Source: Acidicapsa dinghuensis (GTDB lineage Bacteria > Acidobacteriota > Terriglobia > Terriglobales > Acidobacteriaceae). From it: a stretch of 64,000 bases of DNA. Shown here in pieces: positions 38,358 to 48,069 of the stretch. Position numbers and translations under genes: made by a program. The notes under the pieces were generated by a model. It saw nothing but the letters and a program-made list of their open reading frames with translations, did no database searches and had not been told where the DNA came from. Location of the stretch: the NCBI RefSeq assembly GCF_025685685.1, contig NZ_JAGSYH010000002.1, forward strand, positions 544,768 to 608,767. Direction: 5' to 3'. Numbering within the stretch: the stretch's first letter is position 1; each line of letters starts with the position of its first letter.

Positions 38358-39461
38358 ATGGTCTCCCGCAGACGGACGAGCCGCAAGAAAAAGGGTTCCG
38401 GCGCGGCAGGCATCCTCATCTTCTTGTTTTTCTTTGCCTTAGTCGCCCTCATGGGTGCGACGGCTTGGTTCGTTTTCACTCCTTCCGGTCCAAGTCAGGA
38501 AGTCTTCGTGGAAATTGCCCCAGGCAGCACCAGCCGCCAGATCGCAGCACAGTTGGAGTCATCCGGCGTCATCCGCAGCCGCTACGCCTTCGACGCCGTC
38601 CGCCTCTGGAAACACGGCTCCCTCAAAGCCGGCGAATACCGCTTCAACGAACCCGCCACGGTGCCCGAGGTCTACTCCCGCATCGCCCGCGGAGACGTCT
38701 TCACCCTCGCCGTCACCATCCCCGAGGGCTCCACGCGCTTTGATATAGCTCAGCGCCTCGTCCAGGCCGGCTTTCTCAACCTTACCCAGGAAAAATTCCT
38801 CGCCGCCACCCTTACCGAGACCCCGCTGATCGCCGACCTCGACCCGCACGCCGCCAGCCTCGAAGGCTACCTTTTCCCCGACACATACCGCTTCCAGCGC
38901 CGTGTCACCCCCACGCAGGTCATCTCCGCCATGGTGCGCCGATTCCGCACCGAAGCCGCCCAAATCGGCCTGAAACAAAGCCCCCGCTCGGTCCACGACA
39001 CCGTCACTCTGGCCTCCCTCGTCGAACGCGAAACCGCCATCCCCTCCGAGCGCCCATTGGTCGCCAGCGTCCTCACCAATCGCCTCGATAAGAACATGCC
39101 GCTTATGACCGACCCCGCCGTCATCTACGGCCTGCAGTTAAAAAATCAGTGGCGCGGCGCCATCTATCAGTCCGACCTCAGCAGCGCAGCCAAGGACACC
39201 CCATACAACACCTACCGCCACACCGGACTGCCACCCGGACCCATCGCCAACCCCGGCGCAGCCTCTCTGCGCGCCGCCATGAGCCCCGCGAACTCCAACT
39301 ATCTCTATTTCGTAGCCGCCGGACTCGACCCACAAGGCAAATCCCTCTTCGCCGCCACCCTCGACGAGCACAACAAAAATGTCGCCGCCTACAGAAAAGC
39401 CATCAAAGAAGCTAACAAGGAAGCCAACGCAAACGCTTCCGGGAGTTCGAAGACCCATTGA
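38358..39461 (+). CDS. mltG: Endolytic murein transglycosylase MltG
   Basis: 367 residues. A short Lys/Arg-rich cytoplasmic head, one membrane helix (18-40), a LysM-like part (ITIPEGSTRFDIAQRLVQAG) and the YceG catalytic domain: LEGYLFPDTY (168-177), the catalytic Glu223 in ASLVERETA, and DPAVIYGL with YNTYRHTGLPPGPI. It cleaves nascent glycan strands at the inner membrane and so sets peptidoglycan chain length. Its TGA overlaps the TTG start of the lipoprotein gene in the sequence TTGA, so the two are translationally coupled. Confidence 0.96.
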   Translation: MVSRRRTSRKKKGSGAAGILIFLFFFALVALMGATAWFVFTPSGPSQEVFVEIAPGSTSRQIAAQLESSGVIRSRYAFDAVRLWKHGSLKAGEYRFNEPATVPEVYSRIARGDVFTLAVTIPEGSTRFDIAQRLVQAGFLNLTQEKFLAATLTETPLIADLDPHAASLEGYLFPDTYRFQRRVTPTQVISAMVRRFRTEAAQIGLKQSPRSVHDTVTLASLVERETAIPSERPLVASVLTNRLDKNMPLMTDPAVIYGLQLKNQWRGAIYQSDLSSAAKDTPYNTYRHTGLPPGPIANPGAASLRAAMSPANSNYLYFVAAGLDPQGKSLFAATLDEHNKNVAAYRKAIKEANKEANANASGSSKTH

Positions 39462-40402
39462 GTAGGATCGTCATCACAAAACGGGCTGAACAATCCCGCC
39501 TGCGAAAAGTCTGCCAGGTTGGCATTGCCGCGTTTCTTCTCGCAACCACGCTTCCGGCAGTTACCGGATGCGCCAGCCTCTTCATCTCCAAGCGCAAGCT
39601 TCTCCAGCCCATCCCGCCATCAGTCGTCCAATCCGCCTCACCCGACGACCTTGTGGCCCAGCTCAACGCCAAATGGGTACAATTTCAGAGTCTCACTGCC
39701 ACCGTCGACATCCGCGCCAGTCACCTCAAGCAAAAAGAGGGCGAAGCCACCGATTACCCGTCCTTCCGCGCCTACATCCTGGTGCGGAAGCCGGAGATGC
39801 TTCGCATCCAGGGCAAGCTGCCTTTTGTCCAAACCACCATGTTTGACCTCGGCAGTGACGGCAAGACCTTTAACCTGACCGTCCCACCCAAAAACAAGGC
39901 CTTCACCGGCGAAAACGAAAATAAGGGCACCTCGCCCATCTGGTATGAAAACCTGCGGCCCGGTCCGTTCTTCACTGCCATGGTAGTCCGCGGCCTCCAG
40001 CCTGAAGAGCTCTACTCAGTCATCTCAGACAGCTCAACCGAGCCAGATCCCGCCACCAAGCGACTGCGTCTTCACCCCGAATACATCCTCAACATTCAGC
40101 GCCTCAAGCCCGGCAGCCAGCAGCTCTATCCGGTCCGCACCGTTACCTTCCGCCGCGAAGATCTCGAGCCTTACGAACAGGACCTTTACGACGACAACGG
40201 AATCATCCAAACCCAGGTCATCTACTCCGCGTACCGGGACTTCGATGGCGTGAGGTATCCAAGCCACATCGTCATGAAGCGCCCGCAGGAGGAGTACCAG
40301 CTCTCAATGACCGTTGAACGTGTCAACCAGAACACTCCCCTGACCGACGACCAATTCCAGGTAAAGATCCCCGAAGGTATGCCCGTCACCCACCTGCACT
40401 GA
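39458..40402 (+). CDS. Outer-membrane lipoprotein with LolB/DUF4292-like fold
   Basis: 314 residues from a TTG at 39458 that overlaps the mltG stop. A signal peptide ends in the lipobox VTGCAS. The mature part is a beta-rich domain (WVQFQSLTATVDIRASHL... PEMLRIQGKLPFVQTTMFDLGSDGKTF) resembling lipoprotein carriers of the LolA/LolB/DUF4292 type. Later strands (GIIQTQVIYSAYRDFDGVRYPSHIVMKRP) are typical of this group. It may bind lipoproteins or lipid at the outer membrane. Coupling to mltG suggests a role in envelope growth. The exact family is inferred from pattern only. Confidence 0.75.
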   Translation: MSRIVITKRAEQSRLRKVCQVGIAAFLLATTLPAVTGCASLFISKRKLLQPIPPSVVQSASPDDLVAQLNAKWVQFQSLTATVDIRASHLKQKEGEATDYPSFRAYILVRKPEMLRIQGKLPFVQTTMFDLGSDGKTFNLTVPPKNKAFTGENENKGTSPIWYENLRPGPFFTAMVVRGLQPEELYSVISDSSTEPDPATKRLRLHPEYILNIQRLKPGSQQLYPVRTVTFRREDLEPYEQDLYDDNGIIQTQVIYSAYRDFDGVRYPSHIVMKRPQEEYQLSMTVERVNQNTPLTDDQFQVKIPEGMPVTHLH

Positions 40403-40548
40403 CCTTGTCATACAGCGGGGGAATTGGATTCCGCAGTTTCGCGTCCGAAATCGGGTGCACCCAGGTCTTGCTCACCCAGGTATCGCTTCTGAGACCCGGA
40501 GCGGCTTTACTGATCTCTTAACCCCGAACCACCGATCCTTGGTCCCCT

Positions 40549-41589
<1,041 letters not shown>

Positions 41590-41651
41590 TCAAAATCCAA
41601 TCCAAACCACAAACAAAGTCTTCCTGCCCGCGCTGCCACAACTAGGGGTGC

Positions 41652-41686
41652 CCCATTCATTCAGCGTTCTTTGCTGAATGAATGGG
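41652..41686. repeat. 14-bp perfect hairpin
   Basis: CCCATTCATTCAGC (652-665 of the 41 kb block), loop GTTCTTT, then the exact reverse complement at 673-686, followed by AAACCACAAAAAATC. It lies 66 bases upstream of obgE and directly joins a copy of the dispersed repeat, so it probably belongs to the same compound element. Confidence 0.85.
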
Positions 41687-41720
41687 AAACCACAAAAAAT
41701 CGCGTCATTAACGTCCTTGC

Positions 41721-41790
41721 CGTTGTTCTTGCTTTTCTATCTGTCATTCCCGCAGGAAACCCGCTTCACCTTCGCGCGCCAGCGCGAACC
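41721..41790 (+). repeat. Dispersed intergenic repeat, copy A
   Basis: A 70-base unit starting CGTTGTTCTTGCTTTTCT, with CTGTCATTCCCGCAGG in the middle and the hairpin TTCGCGCGCCAGCGCGAA at the end. Related copies lie at 47115-47184 (+), 50424-50494 (-) and 57209-57276 (-). Confidence 0.85.
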
Positions 41791-41967
41791 TCTCGCCAAC
41801 TCGCCACGATCCACAGTTATCCTCTTTCCAGTCTACCGAAACCCGAATATACTCGCAGGTGACTACCCGCACCTGCCAATTACAGCTATAAATCGAGCCA
41901 GCCCGGCCGTAGTCGCTTCGCCTTTTTCCCTGAATCTGCAACCCCACAGCAGGTCCAAGGGAACCAC

Positions 41968-44900
41968 ATGCCCCGCAGTCGATTCCGAACCAGACACCTG
42001 ACCTGCGCTCTGCTCGCAATTCTTGCGGCAACATCCTCATTCGCCGCCCATCCACCCGAAACCACCGGCTCACTCGACGGCAAGCTCACTGACACCCACA
42101 GCGCCCCGCTGCAGCAGGCCACCGTCACCCTCCGCAACCTCGTCACTGGCAAAATCGCCCGAGCCATCACCGGCAAAAACGGCAGCTACCGCTTCACCAG
42201 CCTCAATCCCGGCGAATACGCCCTCGAAGCCAATGTTCCGTCGCTCGGCAAGGGCAGCATCGACGGCATCCTGATCTCCGCCGGCCACGCCACCCGCATG
42301 CAGGCCGCGCTTATCATGACTCTGCCGCCGCTGCCCACCGGCACGCCACGCATCGACCCCACCGAATCCATCGTCTCCACCACCCTCCCTGCCGAAGACC
42401 TCCAGAGCCTTCCCGTTCCCACCCGTAACTGGCAATCCTTCGCAGCCATCACCCCTACGGCCCAGCCCGCTTCAGCCGCCGGTTCGCCCGACACCGCCCC
42501 GCTCGGTGAAACCACAGCCGCCAACCCCGAGCCCCTACGTCAGCCGCTATCGCTCAGCGGAGCATCGGCCTATCAGACCGGCAGCACCATCGACGGCATC
42601 GCCAGCCCGCCCAGCTTCCGAACTGCTTCCGGTCAAGGACACGAAGTAGATCCCATCGGCACATCCGCCGTAGAATCCATGGAACTCCACGCAAGCGCCA
42701 CCGGCACAGACATACGTAAGGGCGACAGCACGGGATCGGGCGACTTAGGCCTCACCACCCATCGCGGCAGCACTCAGCTTCACGGTCAGGCTTTCTACCT
42801 CAACCGCCAGAATCTCTGGGGCGCGCAAAACCCCTTCACCCAGCAGATCGTCCAGACCGCCCCCGCTGCGGGCGCACAAATCGCCCAATTCACCCCTGAG
42901 CCCTATACCCCGCCCTATACCCGCCAGACCTTCGGTGCAGGAGCAGGTGGCCACATCCGGCGCGATAAACTTTTCTGGTTCGCCGCCATCGACGGCCTCC
43001 TCAATCACAACCCCGCCCTGGCCACCGTCCGTCACGCGGACGACTTCTTCGCCCAGCCCACCAACGACGATCTCCAGGTACTCTCAGCGCGCCTCAATCT
43101 CCCGCAGCCAGCCATCCTTGAAGAGGCCGCCTCCACCTACTCCACCTGGCTCGGCAACATGACCAACCTGCTCGGCCCTGTACCCCGCAGCACCACGCAA
43201 ATCCAGGGCTTCGGACGCATCGACTGGCAGGCCACCGAGCGCCAGCACATCGCCATCGAAGCCAACGCCGCAGCTTCCAACGCCCCCGGCAGCGCTCTCA
43301 GCCGCACCTCCGAAACCTACGGCAGCCACAGCTTCGGCAATGCACAAGCCACTGACACCTTCGCCATCGCCCGAGCCGACAGCTTCCTCACTGAAAACCT
43401 GCTCAACTCACTCGACCTGCTCTACCGCCGCGACATCCAGAGCGAAACCCCTCAATCACCCTCTGCCTTCGAAGCTCCGCTCCTCGCCAACTCCCTCGGC
43501 CAGCTCCCCGAAATCGTCGCCGACTCCAAGTATGGATTCATCCTCGGCCAGCCCTCTCGCATTCATCGCGGCAGCGATCCCGACGAGCACAGCCTCTCCG
43601 CACAGGACACCCTAAGCTGGGTCCGCGGCAAGCACCTCATCAAAATCGGCCTAAGCGCCGACCACATCGCCGACATCGTCAACGCCCTCGACAACCAGAA
43701 CGGCACCTACTCCTATACCGACATTCTCAACTTCATCTCCGACGCAGCAGGCTTCGAGCAGTACGGCTACAACGGCGTCGGCAATCCCTTCGGCGCCCAG
43801 CACAACTGCGACGCCACCGGCCGCGTCCACGTCGCTTCCGCCAGTGGCGTCTCTACCCTCGAAGGCCTCGGCTACCTGCCCTGCTACGCCTGGTACTCGC
43901 AGCGCATCGGCCCTGCAAACTGGAGCATCAGCACCAACGACTTGGCCGCCTTCATCAACGACCAATGGCAGCTCGCCCGCAAGCTCACAATCTCCGCAGG
44001 CCTCCGCGTCGAAACCCAACAGCTACCGCCCCCCATCTCCAGCGTCTCCAATTCCGACCTGCCTATGACGGAAAAGCTACCATCCATCGGCCTCAACTTC
44101 GGACCGCGCCTCGGCATCGCATGGTCGCCATGGAACAAGACCGTTATCCATCTCGGCGCAGGCCTCTACTACGGCCGCATCAACAGCTCTGTCCTGCTCG
44201 CTGCCCTCACCCAGACTGGCTCCCTCAACGGCGACCTTGACTTCTTCTTCCGCCCCACCGACACCGGCGCGCCGCCGTTTCCGTATGTCTTCTCCGAAAC
44301 ACCACAAACCGTAGTCAAGCCCGGCGCGGTCTCCTTCGCTGGCAACTTCCACGTCCAGCAAGTAGATCAGGCAGTCTTCGGCATCGAGCAATCCTTGCCC
44401 AGCCACTGGACCGTCTCCGTCAGCGCGCTGGCAAGCCTCGGTCGCCGCCTGCCTGTCTCAATCGACACCAACATCGATCCATCACAAGCGCCGCAAACTA
44501 TCACCTACGGCATAGTCGACAGCCTTCAGGCCGGGCCAATCAAGTCTCAGCAGCTCACCGTGCCCTTCTACGCCGCGCGCCTCAACCCCAATTACCAACA
44601 GCTAGCATCCATCGAGAGCCGAGCCAACTCCACCTACGATGCCGCTCTCATCAAGCTAGTCCGCACCGGAGGCCGAGGCCTAACCTTCCGCGCCCACTAC
44701 CTCTACGCCCACGCCACCGACTGGAATCCCAACGAATCCGGCCAGGTCGCCGTCAACGACGTTCTCGATCCGCAGGATTTTCGTCAGGAATACGGCACCT
44801 CCAACCTCGATATCCGCCACTCCGCCGCCGCCACTTTCGAGTTCCGTCCCACCTGGCGCTTTCAGCATCTTTTCGGAGAGGCCGCCAATGGCTGGTCCCT

Positions 44901-45381
44901 GGCTTCCATAGGTCAATACCGCAGCGGCCTTCCCTTCACCATGCGCACCGGCGGCTATATTCCAGCCTTCTACGGTGCAGAGGGCCAACTCATTCAAGGC
45001 ATCGGCCCCGGCATCAACGGCTCTGGAGGCGACCGTCGCCTCTACGGCATTGGCCGCAACAGCTACCGCTATCCCCAGACCTGGACCGCCGACGCTCGCG
45101 TTGGCAAGCGCTTCTACGTTGGCAACGAACGAGAAATCGAACTGGTAGCTCAGAGCTTCAACCTCTTCAACCATCAGAACATCACCCTGCTCGAAACCAC
45201 CGGCTACACCATCCTGCGCGGCGACAGTTCCGGCAGTCTGCCCACTCTCAACTTCCTTACCGGCCTCACCAGCCAGGGCCTGCCTAGCCAGATTCCCGAA
45301 TTCGGCAAGCCCCTCGACGTCAACGCCACCGACTTCTACCACCCCCGGGAAATCGAGCTAGGCCTCCGCACCCGCTTCTGA
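41968..45381 (+). CDS. Oar-like TonB-dependent outer-membrane receptor
   Basis: 1137 residues. Signal peptide (LTCALLAILAATSSFAA), then a CarboxypepD-reg-like Ig domain (GSLDGKLTDTHSAPLQQATV to GEYALEANVPS), a plug domain (VPTRNWQSFAAITPTAQP), and a 22-strand-type barrel ending in the outer-membrane signature REIELGLRTRF with terminal Phe. This type is expanded in Acidobacteria and imports large substrates such as oligosaccharides. An odd point is an internal Gly/Ser-rich repeat-poor plug with few charged residues. The start is set by AAGGGA. The gene has no adjacent SusD-like lipoprotein. Substrate unknown. Confidence 0.9.
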   Translation: MPRSRFRTRHLTCALLAILAATSSFAAHPPETTGSLDGKLTDTHSAPLQQATVTLRNLVTGKIARAITGKNGSYRFTSLNPGEYALEANVPSLGKGSIDGILISAGHATRMQAALIMTLPPLPTGTPRIDPTESIVSTTLPAEDLQSLPVPTRNWQSFAAITPTAQPASAAGSPDTAPLGETTAANPEPLRQPLSLSGASAYQTGSTIDGIASPPSFRTASGQGHEVDPIGTSAVESMELHASATGTDIRKGDSTGSGDLGLTTHRGSTQLHGQAFYLNRQNLWGAQNPFTQQIVQTAPAAGAQIAQFTPEPYTPPYTRQTFGAGAGGHIRRDKLFWFAAIDGLLNHNPALATVRHADDFFAQPTNDDLQVLSARLNLPQPAILEEAASTYSTWLGNMTNLLGPVPRSTTQIQGFGRIDWQATERQHIAIEANAAASNAPGSALSRTSETYGSHSFGNAQATDTFAIARADSFLTENLLNSLDLLYRRDIQSETPQSPSAFEAPLLANSLGQLPEIVADSKYGFILGQPSRIHRGSDPDEHSLSAQDTLSWVRGKHLIKIGLSADHIADIVNALDNQNGTYSYTDILNFISDAAGFEQYGYNGVGNPFGAQHNCDATGRVHVASASGVSTLEGLGYLPCYAWYSQRIGPANWSISTNDLAAFINDQWQLARKLTISAGLRVETQQLPPPISSVSNSDLPMTEKLPSIGLNFGPRLGIAWSPWNKTVIHLGAGLYYGRINSSVLLAALTQTGSLNGDLDFFFRPTDTGAPPFPYVFSETPQTVVKPGAVSFAGNFHVQQVDQAVFGIEQSLPSHWTVSVSALASLGRRLPVSIDTNIDPSQAPQTITYGIVDSLQAGPIKSQQLTVPFYAARLNPNYQQLASIESRANSTYDAALIKLVRTGGRGLTFRAHYLYAHATDWNPNESGQVAVNDVLDPQDFRQEYGTSNLDIRHSAAATFEFRPTWRFQHLFGEAANGWSLASIGQYRSGLPFTMRTGGYIPAFYGAEGQLIQGIGPGINGSGGDRRLYGIGRNSYRYPQTWTADARVGKRFYVGNEREIELVAQSFNLFNHQNITLLETTGYTILRGDSSGSLPTLNFLTGLTSQGLPSQIPEFGKPLDVNATDFYHPREIELGLRTRF

Positions 45382-45689
45382 GCAAACAATAAATTGCGCT
45401 GATGCCTTTCGACTGCGAAAGCTCAGTCGGGAATTCTTATGTAGGTCCATTCGATTCCTCCGCAGGTCCATGTTGTTCGTCACAACTGGCTTCTCCGGTC
45501 TCAATCGAATGGACAATCCTCCGGAAAGATCTTGGGTGCGTCCCGAAATTGATGACAGATGTTACTCTCTGGCTTGTTTTTCTTCGCTCATAACTTATTT
45601 CCAGTTCGGGATTGCCGATCGTGGTAGCGAGGCCCCAAACTGCTAGGATTGATGCGACTGCCAGCGCTCGCGATCAACCGAATGCATGA
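45382..45689. other. Intergenic region after the TonB receptor gene
   Basis: 308 bases with no supported gene, terminator or repeat of the families seen elsewhere in the window. Confidence 0.5.
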
Positions 45690-47091
45690 GTGAGGGACGT
45701 AGGCGTGATCACTTCTCCGGAACTGAAAGTGGCCGACGAAAGTCGCGGATATACTCTCCACCCTCGATCATGGACGGTTCACCCCGGGATTCTGATCCCA
45801 GCGCTTCTAGCCGCATTTCCCCCCTTGCTGTTTTGCTCCATCCTGCTTCAAAGGGCGTTGAACCTTCCAGATTGTGACGATTACGATGCGGTACTCGAAT
45901 TTCTGAATCGGTTCGTCACACTAAAGACTGCGTCCTCCCGCGCATCAATGTTCCTAAGCGCACAGAATGGCGAATTCAAATTCTTCTTTCTGCATGCGGT
46001 GGCGTTGGTGCAGTTCTATCTCTCGAGGCATGTGGACTTTCGCATCCTGTGCGACATCGCATGCGGCGTGACGCTGCTCCTGGCAGTTCCGCTATGGAGG
46101 ATGTTTTTGCCCCGGACAGAGAATCTGGGTCTGCGTTTGGCGTTATTCGCTCCGGTTTCTTGGCTAGTGTTTCAGCTCCAGTATGCCGAGATGCTTGACT
46201 TCGCCACGCCTCAACTGCAGCACATTGCGGGGTTGGTATTTTCGCTGAGCGCTTTATCTCTGCTGGTGCAAAACGAACGCGCAGCATTCTGTGGGGCCCT
46301 TGCCTGTTTCGTGTTGGCGGTTTCCGCAGACGGCAACGGAATGTTCCTCGTCATCATCGGTTTGCTTGTTCTAGCCCTGGCTCGTAGGTTTGCACACATG
46401 GCAGCGTGGATTGCGGTTTCTGCCACTTGTGTGGCCGCCTATGCTTACCGATACCAATTGTGGCAGCCCTCTACCCACCCGCATCAGTCGATCTTCACGG
46501 CCGTGCTCGCCTTTCGTCCGGAGCACTTTCTCGCCTTCATTGGAGGCGTTGCCAGCTTTCCTTTCGGCTTTCATAAAGCAAGCATAATTCTCGGTCTGCT
46601 TCTCTGCGCATTTTTTGCATGGCTGGCCTGGAAACGATATTGGCGCAAAAATCCTGCTGTATGCTCCTGCATTCTGTTCCTTATCGTAACTGCGGCCGGA
46701 GTTGGTGGCCTGCGATCCATCACGATACACTCTTTATTCGGTCCTCCTGTTTACATTTGCGTGGTTCGCGCTGGCGGAGGAATTCGTGGAGCGTAACCAG
46801 ACAAGCTTGCTCAACAGCGGCCTGTACCTGGCGACCTTGGGAATAACTGTTCTGTTTTCACTCAGCATGGATATGATTGCCACGCGTTTGATCGATCAGC
46901 GAAATGAGCAACTAATCGAGGCCATCGCACATTTTGAAAATCCCTCGGCCGCGGACCGTGAGCCTTCACCGTCTCCGCAGCAAGTGATGCCAGTGAATCC
47001 GGATCAAGGGCCAAATGCATTCCCTCACCGGGCGCGTGCGATCCTCATGGAGTCGATGCGGATAGGAGTCTATCGGCCGCCACGATTCTAG
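45690..47091 (+). pseudogene. Frameshifted gene for a polytopic membrane protein
   Basis: The first frame starts at a GTG (45690) and codes for about eight membrane helices up to ILFLIVTAAGVGGLRS, then runs into 22 unrelated residues and a stop at 46796. The next frame takes over at about 46714 with SRYTLYSVLLFTFAWFALAEEF and a closing helix (LYLATLGITVLFSLSM), ending at 47091 in a charged tail. The two parts join into one natural protein of about 465 residues, so a small out-of-frame deletion or a base error lies near 46710-46725. It may be a membrane glycosyltransferase-like or unknown exporter protein; there is no motif I can name. Sequencing error cannot be excluded. Confidence 0.72.
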
Positions 47092-47114
47092 TGTAGTCCG
47101 CCATAAGATCTTCG

Positions 47115-47184
47115 CTGTTGTTCTTGCCTTCTGTATGTCATTCCCGAAGAAAATCCGTTTTACCTTCGCGCGCAAGCGCGAACC
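47115..47184 (+). repeat. Dispersed intergenic repeat, copy B
   Basis: 70 bases, same length as copy A: CTGTTGTTCTTGCCTTCT, then ATGTCATTCCCGAAGA and hairpin TTCGCGCGCAAGCGCGAA. Confidence 0.85.
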
Positions 47185-47434
47185 GGAGATAACCGGAACA
47201 TTCATGCCCTGAAGATCAATTCAGATCAAAGGGACTTAAGCCCCGAGCTTTTCCTCAGAGTCGCGGAAGCCTCTATTTCATTGCTCCACAAATGCTCCAC
47301 AGAGCCGCCCGGAAAAGGAAATCCCCATTCGCTGTAACAAGGCACAAATGACCTTAATTCCACGCAACTGGAACACATTGAAACCAGAGGATTTCCAACA
47401 AACCTCGCCAAACCCGTTACCATTCACCCAAAAG

Positions 47435-47450
47435 TGTTCCACGAGGAGCA
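47435..47450. other. parS-like site 1 (imperfect)
   Basis: TGTTCCACGAGGAGCA matches the parS pattern TGTTNCACGTGNAACA apart from one base in the core and one in the right arm. Confidence 0.55.
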
Positions 47451-47491
47451 ATTTTGCCTCACCATCCGCAAGCCGTATCAACATCCAAATT

Positions 47492-47507
47492 TGCTCCACG
47501 TGGAACA
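47492..47507. other. parS-like site 2
   Basis: TGCTCCACGTGGAACA, with an intact CACGTG core and one mismatch to the parS pattern in the left arm. Confidence 0.7.
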
Positions 47508-47531
47508 TTCCGGCATCTCAGCGCTCAAACA

Positions 47532-47555
47532 AAATTGCTCCACGTGGAGCAATTT
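47532..47555. other. parS-like site 3 in a 24-bp perfect palindrome
   Basis: The core TGCTCCACGTGGAGCA (47536-47551) extends by four bases on each side (AAAT/ATTT) to a perfect 24-bp palindrome. It ends on the stop codon of the SnoaL-like gene. A palindrome of this length is not expected by chance. Confidence 0.72.
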
Positions 47556-48037
47556 CAGGCCGTGTGATCCAGCACAATCTTCCATCCATCCGGCCCCTTG
47601 CGCCACACCAGGCTGAAGATCCCGTCATCCTTCGTCTGTGCCCCCTTCGCTGTCCGCTCCAGATGAAATTTGCCCGTCACGATCGCGTACTCCACCACCC
47701 CCGTCGAAGTGGGCAGCAACCGAATCTCCGTATCCTTGAACGTCAGCTTCCCCATCTGCTCTTTTGTCGAATAATTCGCTTTGTATCGCGACAAAATCGG
47801 TTGAAACCCTTTGTTTACCGACGCGGCGCCAACAAAAGTAGTCTCCGGCGAGTCTTCGTAGCTCTTCATGAAATCTGTCACATCGCCACGATTCCACGCG
47901 GCAACCTGCGCTTCCATGACTGCGTGGATTGCAGCTTTGTCGCCTGCTTTGTCGTCTGCTGTTTTTGCACCCTGAGACCATGCCGGAACGGTAAGTACTG
48001 CAATCAAAGCTAACCAGACCAATCTGCGAATCCGCAT
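47555..48037 (-). CDS. Secreted SnoaL/NTF2-like protein
   Basis: 160 residues from the ATG at 48037, with GGAGGAAG upstream; a longer frame from 48055 is not needed. A signal peptide (IRRLVWLALIAVLTVPAWSQ) leads to a cystatin-like NTF2 fold: AIHAVMEAQVAAWNRGDVTDFMKSYEDSPET, then the strand pairs LLPTSTGVVEYAIVTGKFHLER and FSLVWRKGPDGWKIVLDHTA. Such proteins bind small hydrophobic ligands or act as isomerases or hydrolases; no catalytic residue can be named. It diverges from the Mo-oxidoreductase gene with only 32 bases between starts. Confidence 0.85.
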   Translation of the reverse strand: MRIRRLVWLALIAVLTVPAWSQGAKTADDKAGDKAAIHAVMEAQVAAWNRGDVTDFMKSYEDSPETTFVGAASVNKGFQPILSRYKANYSTKEQMGKLTFKDTEIRLLPTSTGVVEYAIVTGKFHLERTAKGAQTKDDGIFSLVWRKGPDGWKIVLDHTA

Positions 48038-48069
48038 AACTTCCTCCGCTGTCACTCTACAATGAATCT

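Larger units (their letters stand above)
47092..47554. other. Intergenic region at the GC-skew switch, with parS-like cluster
   Basis: 463 bases. It contains dispersed repeat copy B (47115-47184), two half-palindromes (TGCTCCACA at 47282 and 47293), and three parS-like palindromes at 47435, 47492 and 47536. No protein gene is supported in it. Confidence 0.75.

Noticed and set aside
45402..45593. 63-codon frame in the gap after the TonB receptor gene
   Set aside because: No ribosome site, no motif, and unusual composition for a protein; left as unassigned sequence.
47278..47508. 76-codon minus-strand frame starting MFHVEQ
   Set aside because: It only reflects reading through the parS-like palindromes; there is no conserved domain.
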